64,000 nt of DNA from Burhinus oedicnemus. Lineage: Eukaryota; Chordata; Aves; Charadriiformes; Burhinidae. A model generated the notes under the pieces. That model was not told the DNA's origin. It saw only the letters and a program-made list of their open reading frames with translations, and did no database searches. This document shows, in pieces, positions 1-12,000 of this stretch. Position 1 is the stretch's first letter, and every line of letters starts with the position of its first letter. The translations under genes were made by a program, and so were the position numbers. The stretch lies in contig VFFE01007836.1 of NCBI GenBank assembly GCA_008921705.1, positions 1,731,237-1,795,236 on the forward strand, in the 5' to 3' direction.

Positions 1-1848
1 TTAATAAATTTCCAGCTTAGCCCAAAGTGAGCCAACCAAGGGCTGGTTATCCTCCATCAGTCCGTTCTTTTGTACAAGACGAGCAGGCATTGCATGTCTC
101 TGCCAGACGGGGTTTGGTGCCAGGGGGTCTCATGAGGCTTCTCCAGCACATTGGCACAGCATTGTGCCAAGGGTGTGCAGGGCAGTTCAAGGGGCTTTCG
201 CTTCAGTCCTGCTAATACCATGCGATGCAACACATTTCTCCCTGATCTCTGAGCCTGTCTTTTTCTGAAGGAGGTCGGTCCTGTCCCTGTTCCAGACTGG
301 CCAGCTCCCTTCTAGCAGCTGCTCCAGGATTGTTTGGCCTCCCCCAAATAATCTGTCTCTTGGTGACGTATGACCCCTTGATAGAAGCATCAGCTTCATT
401 CCTCATACTGTCCCCGATGACCTGTGACTGCTCTGCTGATTCATCACAATATATTATATGAGACAATTGTTTCCATGTTTAAGCTAGTAATTAGCTTTTT
501 TTCCCCATAAATCTGAGTTTGATTTCATTTTCACTTCACCATGCAGCCAAGACATTTCTCATGTGCTCTCCTTTGCCACAGGAGAACTTGTATTTATTTT
601 TTTTAAGAGAGGATGGTGAGAGAAATGAATTGGACAAGGTGTTTATGAGACATACCAGTCTAAAAAATTCAATGTTTTACATTGTTTGAATATTGTTTGA
701 TTTACTACTTTATTTACAACATAGCAGTTGAAAAACAACCTGACCCAGCAACCCTGGGATTGTTTTTCATGTGGCTGGGAAAGGATGAGTGCCTTTTGCT
801 GTATCTGAAAGACTATCTGGCTGTTCTCGGAGTTGTGTAGTGTGAAGTTTATAACCAGAAGATTGCTGTGAGAGAAGGCCATCTACTGTCACTGGGACTT
901 GGAAGAAAGCAGGGATTTGCACGAAGGGGTAAAGAAGGGAGGGAACAAAGGTGATATTTTTATAGTCTGTATTTAAAAGTTCCTCAGAAGGCTCAGCTAG
1001 GTGGTTATCTCATTATAGCAGCTGCCAGTTTTATCCACTTACTGCGTAAGCCTCTTACTAATGTTTTATATATGTATATATTATCAGTGAAATACAAGGG
1101 TTCAAGGTTTGTCATTGTTTTATGTAGTTAATCATCTCATTAAAAAGATCTCATACGAACCAGTTAAGTGAACTCTGATAAACCTCCAAAGTCTTGGATG
1201 ACATTTCAGATAATATTGTGTAATTTGGCGTTGAGCTGTGGGAATGTAATTGGGGGGGAAGCCTTCAGACTAGTAATTTAGCTATGGCTAGTAGTAATTG
1301 CAATTACAGATTTTCAGGCTGAGCTACGTGAATCATCTCAGAGGGGTATAGGGCAGAGCTGGGAGCCTTGTTCTAGCTTCTGGTAACTCATGTGCGTGAG
1401 CAGTCAGAAATTAGGAGCTGTCTCCTGCCTCTTTTTCAGCAGGTGGTGACGAGACCTGGCTTGAAGCCTTGTGACCGTGTCAACCTGCAGACAGCAGTAG
1501 GACCTGGAAACTGGCTTGTGACCACTTGCAGGCAGGTAGTGCTATGGATACCAAGGTGTTTGGCTATAGCTATGGATATAAGGGGAAGGAGGAACTGATA
1601 GAAGCATGCGTTCCCTGGTGAGCACAGTGTTGAATGGAGCTGGGACCTGAAAAAATTATCAGTGCCATGGAAACTAGTGAATGAGCAAACTGTCTTTGGG
1701 AATGACTGGACTGAGCTGCATGCTGTAAGAAGTATGGCCTGAGGTAGAATTACTTTCATTTATTTTCAGCAACATCTAGAATCAGTGACATCCAGAGACC
1801 TGGAGGCAGGGAGAGGTAAACCCCATTAGTTTTTCTTTTAGCCGAAAG
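1..1848. other. Non-coding single-copy DNA
   Basis: No supported gene. The first 460 bases are richer in G+C than what follows but hold only short overlapping open frames on both strands, with no recognisable protein and no splice-bounded exon. From about 460 the sequence is AT-rich with a small TA-rich patch near 1065-1085. I see no repeat I can name before the CR1 tail that begins at about 1849. Confidence 0.6.
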
Positions 1849-1954
1849 ACTTGTAGATGTGGCACTTGGGGACATGGTTTAGTGGCAGTGTTAGGTTTAT
1901 GGTTGGACACGATCTTAAAGGTCTTTTCCAACCTAAATGATTCTACGATTCTGT
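1849..1954 (+). mobile_element. CR1 LINE 3' tail fragment
   Basis: This is a short 5'-truncated CR1 non-LTR retrotransposon. What is visible is the 3' untranslated end: the stretch resembling GGGACATGGTTTAGTGGCAG, the motif GGTTGGACACGATCTTAAAGG, the pyrimidine-rich TCTTTTCCAACCT, and the closing ATTCTACGATTCT octamer pair that marks CR1 3' ends in birds. No ORF2 coding sequence remains. It is the same 3'-end type as the copy at 28098-28488, sharing the GGTTTAGTGG block. It is a dead insertion with no coding capacity. Confidence 0.85.
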
Positions 1955-2651
1955 TATTTTATCTGTTATTTTTATTATTTTATCACATGTTGATTCTTTT
2001 TTTCTGCAAAAAGAAAAAGGATAGAAAACAGGTGATTTTAGTCCATCATGAAGATCATCACTTAAAGGATTTGAGTGGCAGACATTATGTGGAGAATTGA
2101 TTTATGTTGATAATAATAGGACCTCTATGGGATCTTTGTTCCTTTGTTATGGAGGGAGGCAGGCAGGGAGAGGGAGAAAGCCGCGTTGGCACTTCTGCAA
2201 GCAAATGCAGAATATGAAGCAGAAAATATTTGGCTGCAAAAGCTGTTGCAAAGAACACCATGGCACTCCGTATCATACGTGCAGATTTGCTGTTGATTTA
2301 TAGAGAGAAGGTGATGACACTTGCTCTTTGAATGGAAACCAGATATTTTTCAGGCTGGTGAAAGAATAAGAAAGCCTGAGAAAAGGCATGAATACCAGTA
2401 GCTGTGAATGCCGTGTTTTAGATGGTATTTAAATCTTTCTTTCAATTTGCTGGGTTCACAATGCTCAAGACATGAGTTAAGCCATCACAGATTGTGCTGC
2501 ATTTTTTTAATTGTCTTTTTCTAGCATAGGTAGTGTCATATGGAGCTTCTGATTCTAGTTTACCTTGTTACCCCCTGGTACTGGTCACATGGGTGGTGTT
2601 TTTTTTGTTTTAGCAGCACGTGGTTGATGGCTAGCATAGACTGCCGCCCAT
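1955..2651. other. Non-coding AT-rich DNA
   Basis: AT-rich sequence with short T and A runs directly after the CR1 tail. Small open frames at 1882-2100, 2085-2276 and 2097-2303 overlap one another and resemble no known protein. Nothing else is supported. Confidence 0.55.
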
Positions 2652-2900
2652 TTATTCCCTAGCATCCTTCTTTTTTTTCAAGGCAGGAGAGAAAATAGCT
2701 TGTAGAATTCTTCCCAGCTGATCTTTTAAATCAGCTGTTTCCAACTCTTGCAGTTGTTTCAACTTTTGGTCTCGAAACTCAGGGTTTTTTTTTGACCCTT
2801 TCTTCGCTGGTTGAGTTTCTGTTAGGGTTGCTGCCTTTTGTTTGAGAATCTCATCAGTTATCTGCAAAACAGAGGATTTTTCAGTGGATAATTCTGCCAT
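2652..2900 (-). CDS. Unassigned 82-codon charged ORF; possible small gene, terminal exon or retrocopy
   Basis: The frame starts at an ATG in good context (G at -3 and G at +4), with an in-frame TGA 15 bases upstream, and runs 82 codons to a TAA. The product is hydrophilic and Lys/Glu/Gln-rich, with a helix-prone middle part (residues about 45-70, including QKLKQLQELETADLKDQLG) that could form a short coiled coil, and a basic C-terminus (KKKKDARE). It has no membrane segment or cysteine. An AATAAA hexamer overlaps the stop codon on the same strand, so the end could be a 3' end. A pyrimidine-containing TTGCAG lies about 20 bases upstream of the ATG and could be a splice acceptor. I do not recognise the family. 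Alternatives are a chance ORF (frames of this size are common at this base composition), the last exon of a gene outside the window, or an old processed copy. The coding-like composition is suggestive only. Confidence 0.3.
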   Translation of the reverse strand: MAELSTEKSSVLQITDEILKQKAATLTETQPAKKGSKKNPEFRDQKLKQLQELETADLKDQLGRILQAIFSPALKKKKDARE

Positions 2901-4379
2901 GTCAAGATTATCTCACCTTTCTGCAACCAAAACTGGGTTTAGATAAGCTTGCCAGTGATGCAAATTAAGTATTTATTTTTTGTTTCACAGTCTTCAATAA
3001 ATTGTTACTTTGTTGCCTTGCTGTGCAAATTTGGTAAAATAAGTCCTTAAAATAGTTTTCCCCAAGTGCTTTTTTTTTTTTATTAAATGTGGAAGCTCTC
3101 GATTGTGAGGGTAATAGCACCAAATTCATCATCAAGTAAACAAATTTTGTTCATACCTTACAGCCTTCCTGCTGGTAATGCAGATATACTTCTGGCATGT
3201 GAACTCGTGTGTTGGATCTGCTGTTATATCCAGGCTATTTTTGTTTGAAAATGGCAAGTCTTGTCAACCAGCTTGATTCTCTGAAACATATAAGCAGTCA
3301 TCCCAGGTTGGGAGCTCACAACCCATAGCCAGAAATCCAAGTTAATTTTGGCTCCTCAAGGACAGGCAGAAGAATAGAATGAGACATTTCTAATCATAAA
3401 ATGCTTCTGCATGACCACAATCTGACTTCTGTATTTGCCAAATGTTTCCTTTGCAGCAACATTTCATTTTTGGGTAACATTTCAGTTCAGTTAACTGTGC
3501 TGATCAGTATCTCAGCTCTCTTGTTTCATGTAATAAAACTTTGCACAAGTAACAGCTACTTAAAAGGGGGAGAGGAAGGAGAATAACTTCTGCTTGCATG
3601 AATTGGACAATTATCTCCTTAACAAAAAGAGGAATTTAGTGTTCAGTTTTACAAATATGGTAACAATTATTTATAATCATGAAACTGATTTGAAATGCTT
3701 ACTGAGTGGTAGATGGCTTCATATTCATTGCCATTATTGTGCTGTCTCACCCATGAATCAAAGCAGACTTTCAGTGCTGTCTTTTCTGCCTGGTTCATTA
3801 TCTACAGACTGTGGCATATCAAGAGAATGTGCTTGCTTTCATGTAAAATATAAAGAAATCAAACTTCAAGCTGTTTCCATTTTAAGGATTTAAAAACAGG
3901 ACCCAATTCTTAATTTTTCTCTCTTTTTTTTTTACAATGTATTTTACAACATTTAATAAGGATTTCTGATAAGCAGTATTGCTACTGATATTGCCAGAAA
4001 CAGCTGATGAAAAGTATCACTATATTCTTCGTTAGATTTACTTTAGATTATTTTTGTGTAAGAAATGTATTTATGGAAAAAACAGCTTTCCACAAAAGGT
4101 GGTACTTGTCAGGGATTTTGGTGTGTCTGGACATGATCAGATTTTTCTGCACAGAGGCTATGGTGGTGTGCCATCAAGGAAAGAGTTAATCCTCATATGA
4201 AATAGAGCATATGCTTTCTTTAATAGAGATGAAGGTTTATATTGGTGATGCCTACTGCATTCCCTGACTACCATGGCAGAAATCTCCTCAAAGAATCCTA
4301 GCAAGTTAGCGAGCCATAAACCCTGATCTCCCTCCTCTCTCTGCTCTTATACTGTCAATCCTTAATCAAGCTGTGCTTC
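2901..4379. other. Non-coding AT-rich DNA
   Basis: Unique AT-rich sequence with a T run near 3070-3081. Open frames at 3401-3586, 3594-3893 and 4007-4189 are short, contain no recognisable domain and are not flanked by convincing splice sites. I see no gene here. Confidence 0.55.
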
Positions 4380-4625
4380 TTCAAGTGTTTTCCCATTTGA
4401 TATTCTAGGAGTTTCTCCCCACTTTATATCAAGCTAACTGGTCTATGGTTTCCTGTTATGTCTCCAGGCACTTTTAAAATAACTTTGTTATGTTAGCCAC
4501 TTTCCAGTCCCCAGGGGTCTCTTCTAAACTAAATGAACTTGTGAATGTGCCTGCTAATTCCTTGGTTTTTCTCCCCACTTCCTTAGCACATTTGGATATT
4601 TGTCTGGCCATGGTTTTTAAGACTG
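4380..4625 (-). mobile_element. Ancient CR1/L2-like LINE ORF2 remnant (reverse transcriptase N-terminal part)
   Basis: On the minus strand this block translates into a decayed reverse-transcriptase segment. One frame (bases about 4562 down to 4470) reads ELAGTFTSSFSLEE, then TPGDWKVANITKLF, then a stop. This matches the LINE ORF2 pattern in which a helix is followed by 'DWK-x-ANI/VTPxFKKG' just before the GNYRPVSL motif. The following bases, in another frame, still resemble the GN(Y/H)RPVSL stretch but carry frameshifts and stops. The copy is strongly diverged, so it belongs to an old CR1, L3 or L2-like lineage rather than the younger CR1 copies elsewhere in the window. The boundaries are approximate. 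It is non-functional. Confidence 0.62.
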
Positions 4626-7600
4626 TCTAACCATTTTAATAATACTACTACCATTATAGACTTAAAGGAGAAAAAAAAAAAAAAGAAAACTTCCTCCTTC
4701 AAAAGCAAACTCCTGACCTCTTCATAGAAAAGACAAGCACAGTACACGCTTCACTTTTATTTTGTTTATTCCTCATACTATTAAAAAGGATTTGCACTCC
4801 CATACCATCAGTCCTTGCCCCCTGCACAGTACATCTGTTGTGTTCGAGGAAGGACTAGCTATAATAGGGTAGCTTTCTCTGTACCTTGTGGTGGTTAAAT
4901 TTTGTTTTCCTCATTGTAAATGGGAAATGCTGTGAGGCAGGAGTGATTAGTGACATCCTCAGTCACCCCAACTTCATCCCTGCTGCAGAGCCCCTGTGCC
5001 ACCCACATGACAATGCCAATCTCACCAAGGCGTGCCCCTGCCCTTGGGAGGAAACCTGCCCAGGAAGGGCAAGGCAGCCCAGACCCCTCTCAGTGATGAG
5101 CGGGGCCAGGGCCAGGGTCCTTGTGGGAGATCCAGCGGATGGGGTAGCTTGTCTAATCCATTGATCGAGGCTTTCTTCTGAAGTTCTGTCTTTTTTTTTT
5201 TTTTTTTTTAATTTAAGCTCATCTATATTTTCTGTTGGGTTTTCTGTTGTTACTTGGATCCTATTTAGATGTTCTGTCTTTTTACAAACACCTTTTTCTT
5301 CTCTGTGTTCCATGAAGAGTACATCTTGACCAATGTAAATGTCAAAATTATAGTGTAAAAATCAAAGTTAGAGTTGCCTGTGAGAAGTGTACTGGCATAA
5401 GTCACTGTCACAGGTTCTTGCGATAAACAGCTGGGCTTTTTTTGGATTAAAATGTGGGGGAAGCAACATGTTGGTGAGAAACAACATAACTAGTGAGAAG
5501 GAGTAAATACAATCTGTCTGTAATTCAGGAGGAATCTGTTTTCTTTTACTGAATGCCATTTAGATGTAAGGGAAATATATATGCTGTCATGTGGCTATGG
5601 TCAAGATATTCTTAACTATGGTTTGTTTTCTGTAAGCTATTTCTCATACCCATTAAAAACTGTTAATTCTTAAGTGTTCTTTTTACTGATACTTGTATGA
5701 TTATACTTTTGTAATATGATGACACTCATTCTTGCAAGAACGTATTCAACATCTTTGTTCATCAAAGAAATGAGGGAATAAATCTACATTTTCTTATTCA
5801 ATTTGAGGAGGATGCTGAAATGGAAAGAAGAAACAAATACCAGAAAGACAAGGAAGTAATGAAACAGCATCTACAGAGAATAAAACCATGCCCTGTAAAT
5901 GCCAAAATGAGTTTCAGCTTGGAAGTATGCAAGCAACATGTTTGCATAAAGTATTTTGAAAAGCAGAAGCTGTCCTACAGTACTGAAGCGGGGTGGGAAA
6001 AAAGGGTACAATAATGAACAGAAGATCTTGTGTAAGTGTTCAGTGAGCACCAGCAACAGAGAGTCCTTTGAGTTTTGGTCAGCATATCTAAAAACACTCC
6101 ATCGCAGAAGGAATAAGTCAGCCATTCCTGCCTGTGCTGCAGCTACATCTGGAAAAGTGGTCTATGCTCTGAAAAATGCAATGTATGAAAAATACTGAAA
6201 GATTAGAAATTGTGTATGCCTCTCATGTTATACCTTCCTATGTAAGCAGAGATTTCTGGGAGCATTAGGAACTGAACCTGAATCTGCTTAGCATCATTGT
6301 CTGGGCCCTGAAAACCTCATGAATGTGGTCTAATTGACTTACGTTGTAAAACAGTGTGAAGATCTTTGACCTGAACAGGACAGAGTATATTGTAAATTTT
6401 CAGTTTGGTTGTTTGTTTTGTTTGTGGTTTTATATTTTTTTTTTCCTAAAGGGGCAAATGGGCCACAAGTGTCTTATTCTGCACATTTTTAAGTAGCAAT
6501 CTTGTTCCCTTCATCCCATTTCCAGTGCAGGAGACAAGGTAGCAAGGTAACAGGACACCCAGTCCCAAAGTCATGCCTTGTTCTGGATCGCCAACTGCCT
6601 CCCAAAGCCCTGTGCTCCTGTGCTGTGCTCAATGCTGGAGGCAGCTGCGCAGGTCAGCTCCTTTCCACCCACTGCCACAGGCAGGGCCTGGGGTACCTTT
6701 TTGGGGTACCTGACTGCAGGACACTTTGTCCCGTCCCCCCCCCCACCTTCACCTTGTCATGAGATGTCCCACACTACCATCACACGAGTGTCATTCCAAT
6801 GGTAGCCAGTAGCTCTCAGCCCTTGTGCAGACAGGGTGCCTCTGTAGCCCTGGCAATGAGCCCAGGCTGGGCTCCAGCTGGGTTAATTTTATAATTTTCT
6901 GACTGTCTGTGCATTACTCGACTGTTCTTTGCAGCAGGGATTCGGCCCCTGAGCTGCCAAGTGAAAAGCCCTGACAGCCCCATTTAAGCACACTTTACAG
7001 GATTTCAGGCAAAGAGAGATTGAGTCCTGGTTGCTGTAAATTACGAGATAAGATTTTTCCAGTAACTGCAAATGTATCACCACAACCCATGAGAACAAAA
7101 TTTATCACTTCACTTTACCAAAACAAGTAGGGAATTGGCCTTGAACTTTGAAAGGAAAACGATGCTTAAAAAATAAACCAGTTAAATTCTTTCATATCAA
7201 TGAAGACTTGACCCTCTTTAGTTTACTACTTACAACTGGACTTTTTTCTTTACTTCTTCCACCTGGATTCCTTGATTTCCCAGCCTGGGATTTCTTTTGC
7301 TCTCCTGATTAAAAAAAAATACATCAGGTGTGTAAGCCTGGAGATGCTGCAGCACTCTCCCTGTAATAGCCAGGTGTCCATCTGGACTTAACATGAAACT
7401 CAGTACCTCAGCTAATGGCCTTGGATCAGTTTATGAAGTGAAGAACTTTGCCAGAGAAGAAGAACCAGTACATCAGCCAGAGAAAATGTTATTTAGTTCT
7501 TGAATATTTTTTTTTCATTTCTGCTTGTCTTTTTCCCCTTGATGGTTTTCCTAGTCTTTGCCAGCTCGCCTAGTAAGCAGCCAAACACCACAACAAAAGG

Positions 7601-8114
7601 ATCGTCTTGTAATGAAGGTGTAGAAGAGAGAAATATATAGAGCTTATCTAAGCAGGGAATAAGAGACATAAGTCAGTATCAACTCAATCTGATGTTAAAT
7701 TTAAAATATGAACATTCAAATGCTGTTTGAGGCAATAGGATGAAGAGGGGAAAGGAGTAACTGAGGTTGATAGTTAGGGAAGACTTGGCAATTGGGAACA
7801 CCAGTCATTTTCAGCAGAAGTATTGTATACTCGGTTTGTGTCCAGATGTATCATTCTGGAAAGTTTGTGCAAGACTAATTTATCCAGGGTGGAAAAAGGA
7901 CAAAGAAAAAGAGTGTGTGTGGAGGGCAGGAGACTGAGTGAGGAGTGGACAAAGTGTATGTATGTGTGAAAGTCTGAGGGAAGAAGGAAGAAAGAGTATG
8001 TAATTTGAATCTCCTGGAACTGTTGAACTGAGGTTTAGAAGTATCTGCAAAGTGTAGACGGAGTTGTGAATCTTAACTGGAAGAGCTGAAAGAAATTACT
8101 GGTCCTTCCTGTAG
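4626..8114. other. Non-coding DNA with homopolymers and two G+C-rich patches
   Basis: No supported gene. Contents: an A14 run at 4671-4684, a G+C-rich patch at about 4930-5160 followed by a T19 run at 5191-5209, AT-rich sequence to 6480, and a second G+C-rich patch at about 6500-6860 with a C10 run at 6735-6744. From about 7900 to 7990 there is a purine- and GTGTG-rich stretch. Open frames at 4886-5164, 4963-5313 and 6502-6762 simply follow the G+C-rich patches, where stops are rarer, and resemble nothing known. Confidence 0.5.
5191..5209. repeat. T19 homopolymer
   Basis: An uninterrupted run of 19 T. On the minus strand it would read as poly(A), but there is no AATAAA hexamer just upstream and no recognisable retrocopy attached, so I treat it as a simple repeat. 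Confidence 0.9.
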
Positions 8115-9093
8115 GAGTTACAGGAGGCCTGTAACTAGCAGTGTTCCCCAGGGGTCAGTACTGAGTCCAGTCTTGTTCAACATACTCATCAACAACCTGG
8201 GTGAGGGGACAGAGTGTACCCTCAGCAAGTTTGCTCATGACACAAAACTGGGAGGAGTGGCTGACACAACAGAAGGCTGTGCTACCATACAGCGAGAGCT
8301 GGACAGGCTACAGTGTTGAGTGGAGAGGAACCTAATGAATTTCAACAAGGGCAAGTGTGGGGTCCTGCACCTGGGGAGGAATAACCCCATGTACCAGTAC
8401 AGGTTAGGGGCTGACCTGCTGGAAAGCAGCTCTGCAGAGAGGGACCCGAGAGTCCTGGTGGATGCCAAGTTGACCATGAGCCAGCAATAGGCCTTGTAGC
8501 CAAGAGGGCCAATGGTATCCTGGGGTGCATTAAAAAGAGCGTGGCCAGCAGGTCGAGGGAGGTCATCCTGCCCCTCTACTTTGCCCTGGTGAGGCCACAT
8601 CTGGAGTACTGTGTCCAGTTCCGGGCTCCTCAGTTCAAGAAAGACAGGGAACTACTGGAGAGAGTCCAGCGGAGGGCTACAAAGATGATCAAGGGACAGG
8701 AGCACCTCTCTCATGAGGAAAGGCTGAGAAACCTGGGTCTGTTTAGCCTGGAGAAGAGAAGACTGGGAGGGGATCTCATCAATGCTTATTATCTAAAGGG
8801 CGGGTGTCAAGAGGATGAGGCCAGACTCTTTCCAGTGGTGCCCCACGACAGGACAAGGGGCAATGGGCACAGGAAATTCCATGTGAACATGAGGAAAAAC
8901 TTCTTTACTTTGAGGGTGACAGGGCACTGGAGCTGGCTGCCCAGAGAGATGGTGGAGTCTCCTTCTCTGGAGATATTCAAAACCCGCCTGGATGTGATCC
9001 TGTCCCACCTGCTCTAGGTGACCCTGCTTTGGCAGAGGAGTTGGACTGGATGATCTCCAGATGTCCCTTCCAACCCCTACCATTCTGTGATTC
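8115..9093 (+). mobile_element. CR1 LINE, 5'-truncated: ORF2 C-terminal half plus 3' tail
   Basis: This is the best-preserved CR1 copy in the window. It begins in the reverse-transcriptase domain (translation like [18 protein letters not shown], the thumb-side RT motif), passes the catalytic box at about 8230-8241, and continues through the C-terminal region ([13 protein letters not shown], then [18 protein letters not shown] and [15 protein letters not shown]) to a stop at about 9015-9017. A short 3' UTR follows with TTGGACTGGATGATCTCCAG and the CATTCTGTGATTC tail. The element is dead: the catalytic FADD box reads FAHD, an in-frame TGA follows at about 8317, and another stop with an indel lies near 8490. 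The largest intact piece is 8541-9017 (158 codons). The 5' truncation is typical of CR1 insertion. Confidence 0.93.
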
Positions 9094-12000
9094 CCTGCAA
9101 TTTAGCACCCTTCAACTTGGGTACTGCCTTGCATGAATGCTCCTAATTCCCTTAGCGTGAGGTCAGCTAATTCAGTTTATATGGTGACCTTCAGCTAAGA
9201 TGCTAATGTGTTATTTATAATATTGTAAAGGTTGGTGCTCTCAGGAGCCTCTTGGAAATGTATAGACTGCACTTAAGTCTCGAAAGTATTGAGACCTTAG
9301 AGCAACAGCATCTTACATCCATTTATTTTAGCATTGAAAGATTGGTAGCGCAGCTTTAATGTTGCTGAAAGCATGTGTTGTTTCACATTTAAGCAACATA
9401 CTGTTATCAGGGAGGAGTACAAATGAAAGCAAAATACAAGTTATAAACTATCTTGTAACTGAAGTGCACCCAGTTTCATGAATCTTGAAAGTAAACTTGA
9501 CCTATGGATTGTTTTAAATTACTTAATCTGCACAAGTTTTTCCTATATTTTTTATCTGTCAAAATTTTACTACTTATGTACTGTTTAGTTTGAGGGGTTT
9601 TTAGCTGTGTATATTTGAAACTTTGTTCTCAACACTGAACTATAGATGTTTGCCCATTTTCTTTGGTTTAAATCCTTAAACTAACTCCAGAATGGCTTTT
9701 GAAACCTGGTGACTCTGCCCCAGCTCCAGGAAAATGAATGCATTCTTTGTAATCCCACTGTTGTGCCGACTGGAGAAGTTATTGAAACCTCTCATGGGCA
9801 ATAGACCAGCCATTTTACATACCTCCCTTATCTATGTAAACATTCCCTGATCTGCTTTCTTCTCCATCCCTTGGGGTCAATAACAGTTTCTTATGATCTC
9901 TTTATTTTGAAATGGTGTGCTCCCTTCCTCCCTTCCAAAATTGTGAGTACAATTAATGAATATTTTCTTTACTGTTCATTTTTCACTCCCTTCCTTTTCC
10001 TTACATTGTACCGTGCTCTCCCACTCATAGGAACACTTGTGCATTTGGGGTTTTTTTCTGTTGGAACTGGACTGCCCCTACCTTTAATTTGTGTAACCTG
10101 CAAATATTCCCTTTAATTTCATAATGAATTTTTCATTGCTGTTTTTGTCATTTCTTCCCCTTTGAACATTTCAGAGAATTAATGTAAAGAAAATGGGAGA
10201 CATTCACAGAAACCGTTAATTTGTTCTCAATAGGCATTTGCAACAGATTGAGACTTCTGTTCTTCCATGCTAAGGATGGGAAGGTGCCACGTGTCTGACT
10301 TCTGAATGTTGAATTTGGGTGCTCAGTTGCTTATAAGCAAGCTATAGGTGACAGTAGTCTGACAGCAGCGATGAATAAAACGGTTACCCTACCGAGCCGT
10401 GTGCAAAATTTCTGAATTGACAGAGATAAATATTTTGACAAAGACAAATTTATGAGTTATTGGCTCAGCCTGTGGTTTGTTTAGGATTTGTCATTCTTCT
10501 TGAAGGTATCATCAATTTAAGTTTGGATGGTTTGCATGGCTCTGAGCAGAGGGCTTCTCTGCTTGCACACAACTCCACACCTCCAGCTACCGACAGTGAA
10601 ACTCACAGGGTTTTCAGTGAGTTTTGCTAGTTTGCCACTCCTTGCTTCTCTCTTCATTTCTTGCTTTCATATGCGGGTGTAACTCGGGATGTCAAGGAGG
10701 CGTGAAATCTCATGGCCAGCCTCCAACTTCATTCATTCCTGGTGACAGCAGGAGCTCGCTGGTAGCTCTGCCTTCCAGCCTCAGCCCTGCGGAGGCAGCC
10801 GCAGGAAGAGCACTGAGGAAGGACAACTCCTGGGACCCCACCAGTCTTTCTGGTGGGGCCGTTGCCAGTCTCATGCTTTTGAGCATCATTCAGACTGTTA
10901 GAGCACTAGATTAAAATAGATCAGAGTTTGCCTGCTTTATTGGGGCTGTAGGGATTATTTGTAAATCACATTAATGGTTAAAACAATGAAATAACTGTCC
11001 TCCTTCAGAATTTTCTGTTGGAAACTATAGCGAGGCCATGTGTTACTAATACTTTTATGAGCCTCAAATGCTTTCTCCAAGAATAAAATGGACATGTCAT
11101 ATACATATATTGATCAGGTCATATAACATCAAACGTATAACATCAAAACATTTATGATCCCCATTTAGTTAATTGTAGATTTTATTAAAACACTTAGAAA
11201 GATATTAAAGTATATTCTGAACTTCTTGTGGACATTGAGTTTTAAGGCAATAGAGTTGATGGCTTTTGCAGCTTTCCAGTCGTGAAGTAGCACGTTGAAC
11301 TGAAAGATGAGCTGGGAAGAGACAGTGCTTTGAGCTGATTTCTGTCGACGTTCACAGCTGTGCTGCATGGATGTAAACACTGCCAGATCTGAACAGCGGC
11401 TTTACACCTGCCTTGTGCAGGTGTGAATAACAGCAAAAGCTATGGAGGGGCTGAGAATCAGGCTCCAGGAGCTTCAGCCTGCAGACGTTTGTCAGATGCC
11501 TGGTGCAGATTGCATTAACCACCTCAGGAGGCTTTTTTACATTCTCTTAAGTTTAACCAACTACATAATTACTTCTACTAGTCCTTGTATATCATTTTTC
11601 TTGGATGCAACATTTAATTGCCAGTTCAGTTGACAGCAGGAATACTGAATCATAGACGTCAGGCATTTTATTTTCAACATTTTTATGCAGGTAGGAAATA
11701 ATACTGGGGTGTGACAAGCACCAGAAGAGATTCTCTCACCAGGTGTGAGCTTTAAATTTGTGGTTATATCTGTGTGTGGTGCTGGTGTGGTGTTTTGGTG
11801 GGGTGTTTTTTATGCCCAAATCTTTAAAAGCCTACTAGGGCTATTGCTGGTGGGAGAAGCACTGTATTAAGATTTGCTTCAAATTCATAGTGAGCAGGAA
11901 AAGACTTTGCATTTCTGATAGTGAAAGATTGTGGGAAGCTGGGCTGTGTGGATCAACCATACAGTGCTGAGACTGCCTGCTTCAGGGCAGGAGGGGGAGG

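Noticed and set aside
4963..5313. 116-codon minus ORF joined to a T19 run, considered as a processed retrocopy with poly(A)
   Set aside because: The A run lies inside the frame as poly-Lys, there is no AATAAA before it, and the part after the run is unrelated G+C-rich sequence.
8235..8600. 121-codon minus-strand ORF
   Set aside because: Antisense shadow of the CR1 reverse-transcriptase region at 8115-9093.
10624..10914. 96-codon plus ORF with a signal-peptide-like start
   Set aside because: It starts at TTG instead of ATG, lies in a G+C-rich patch where stops are rare, and shows no splice or homology support.
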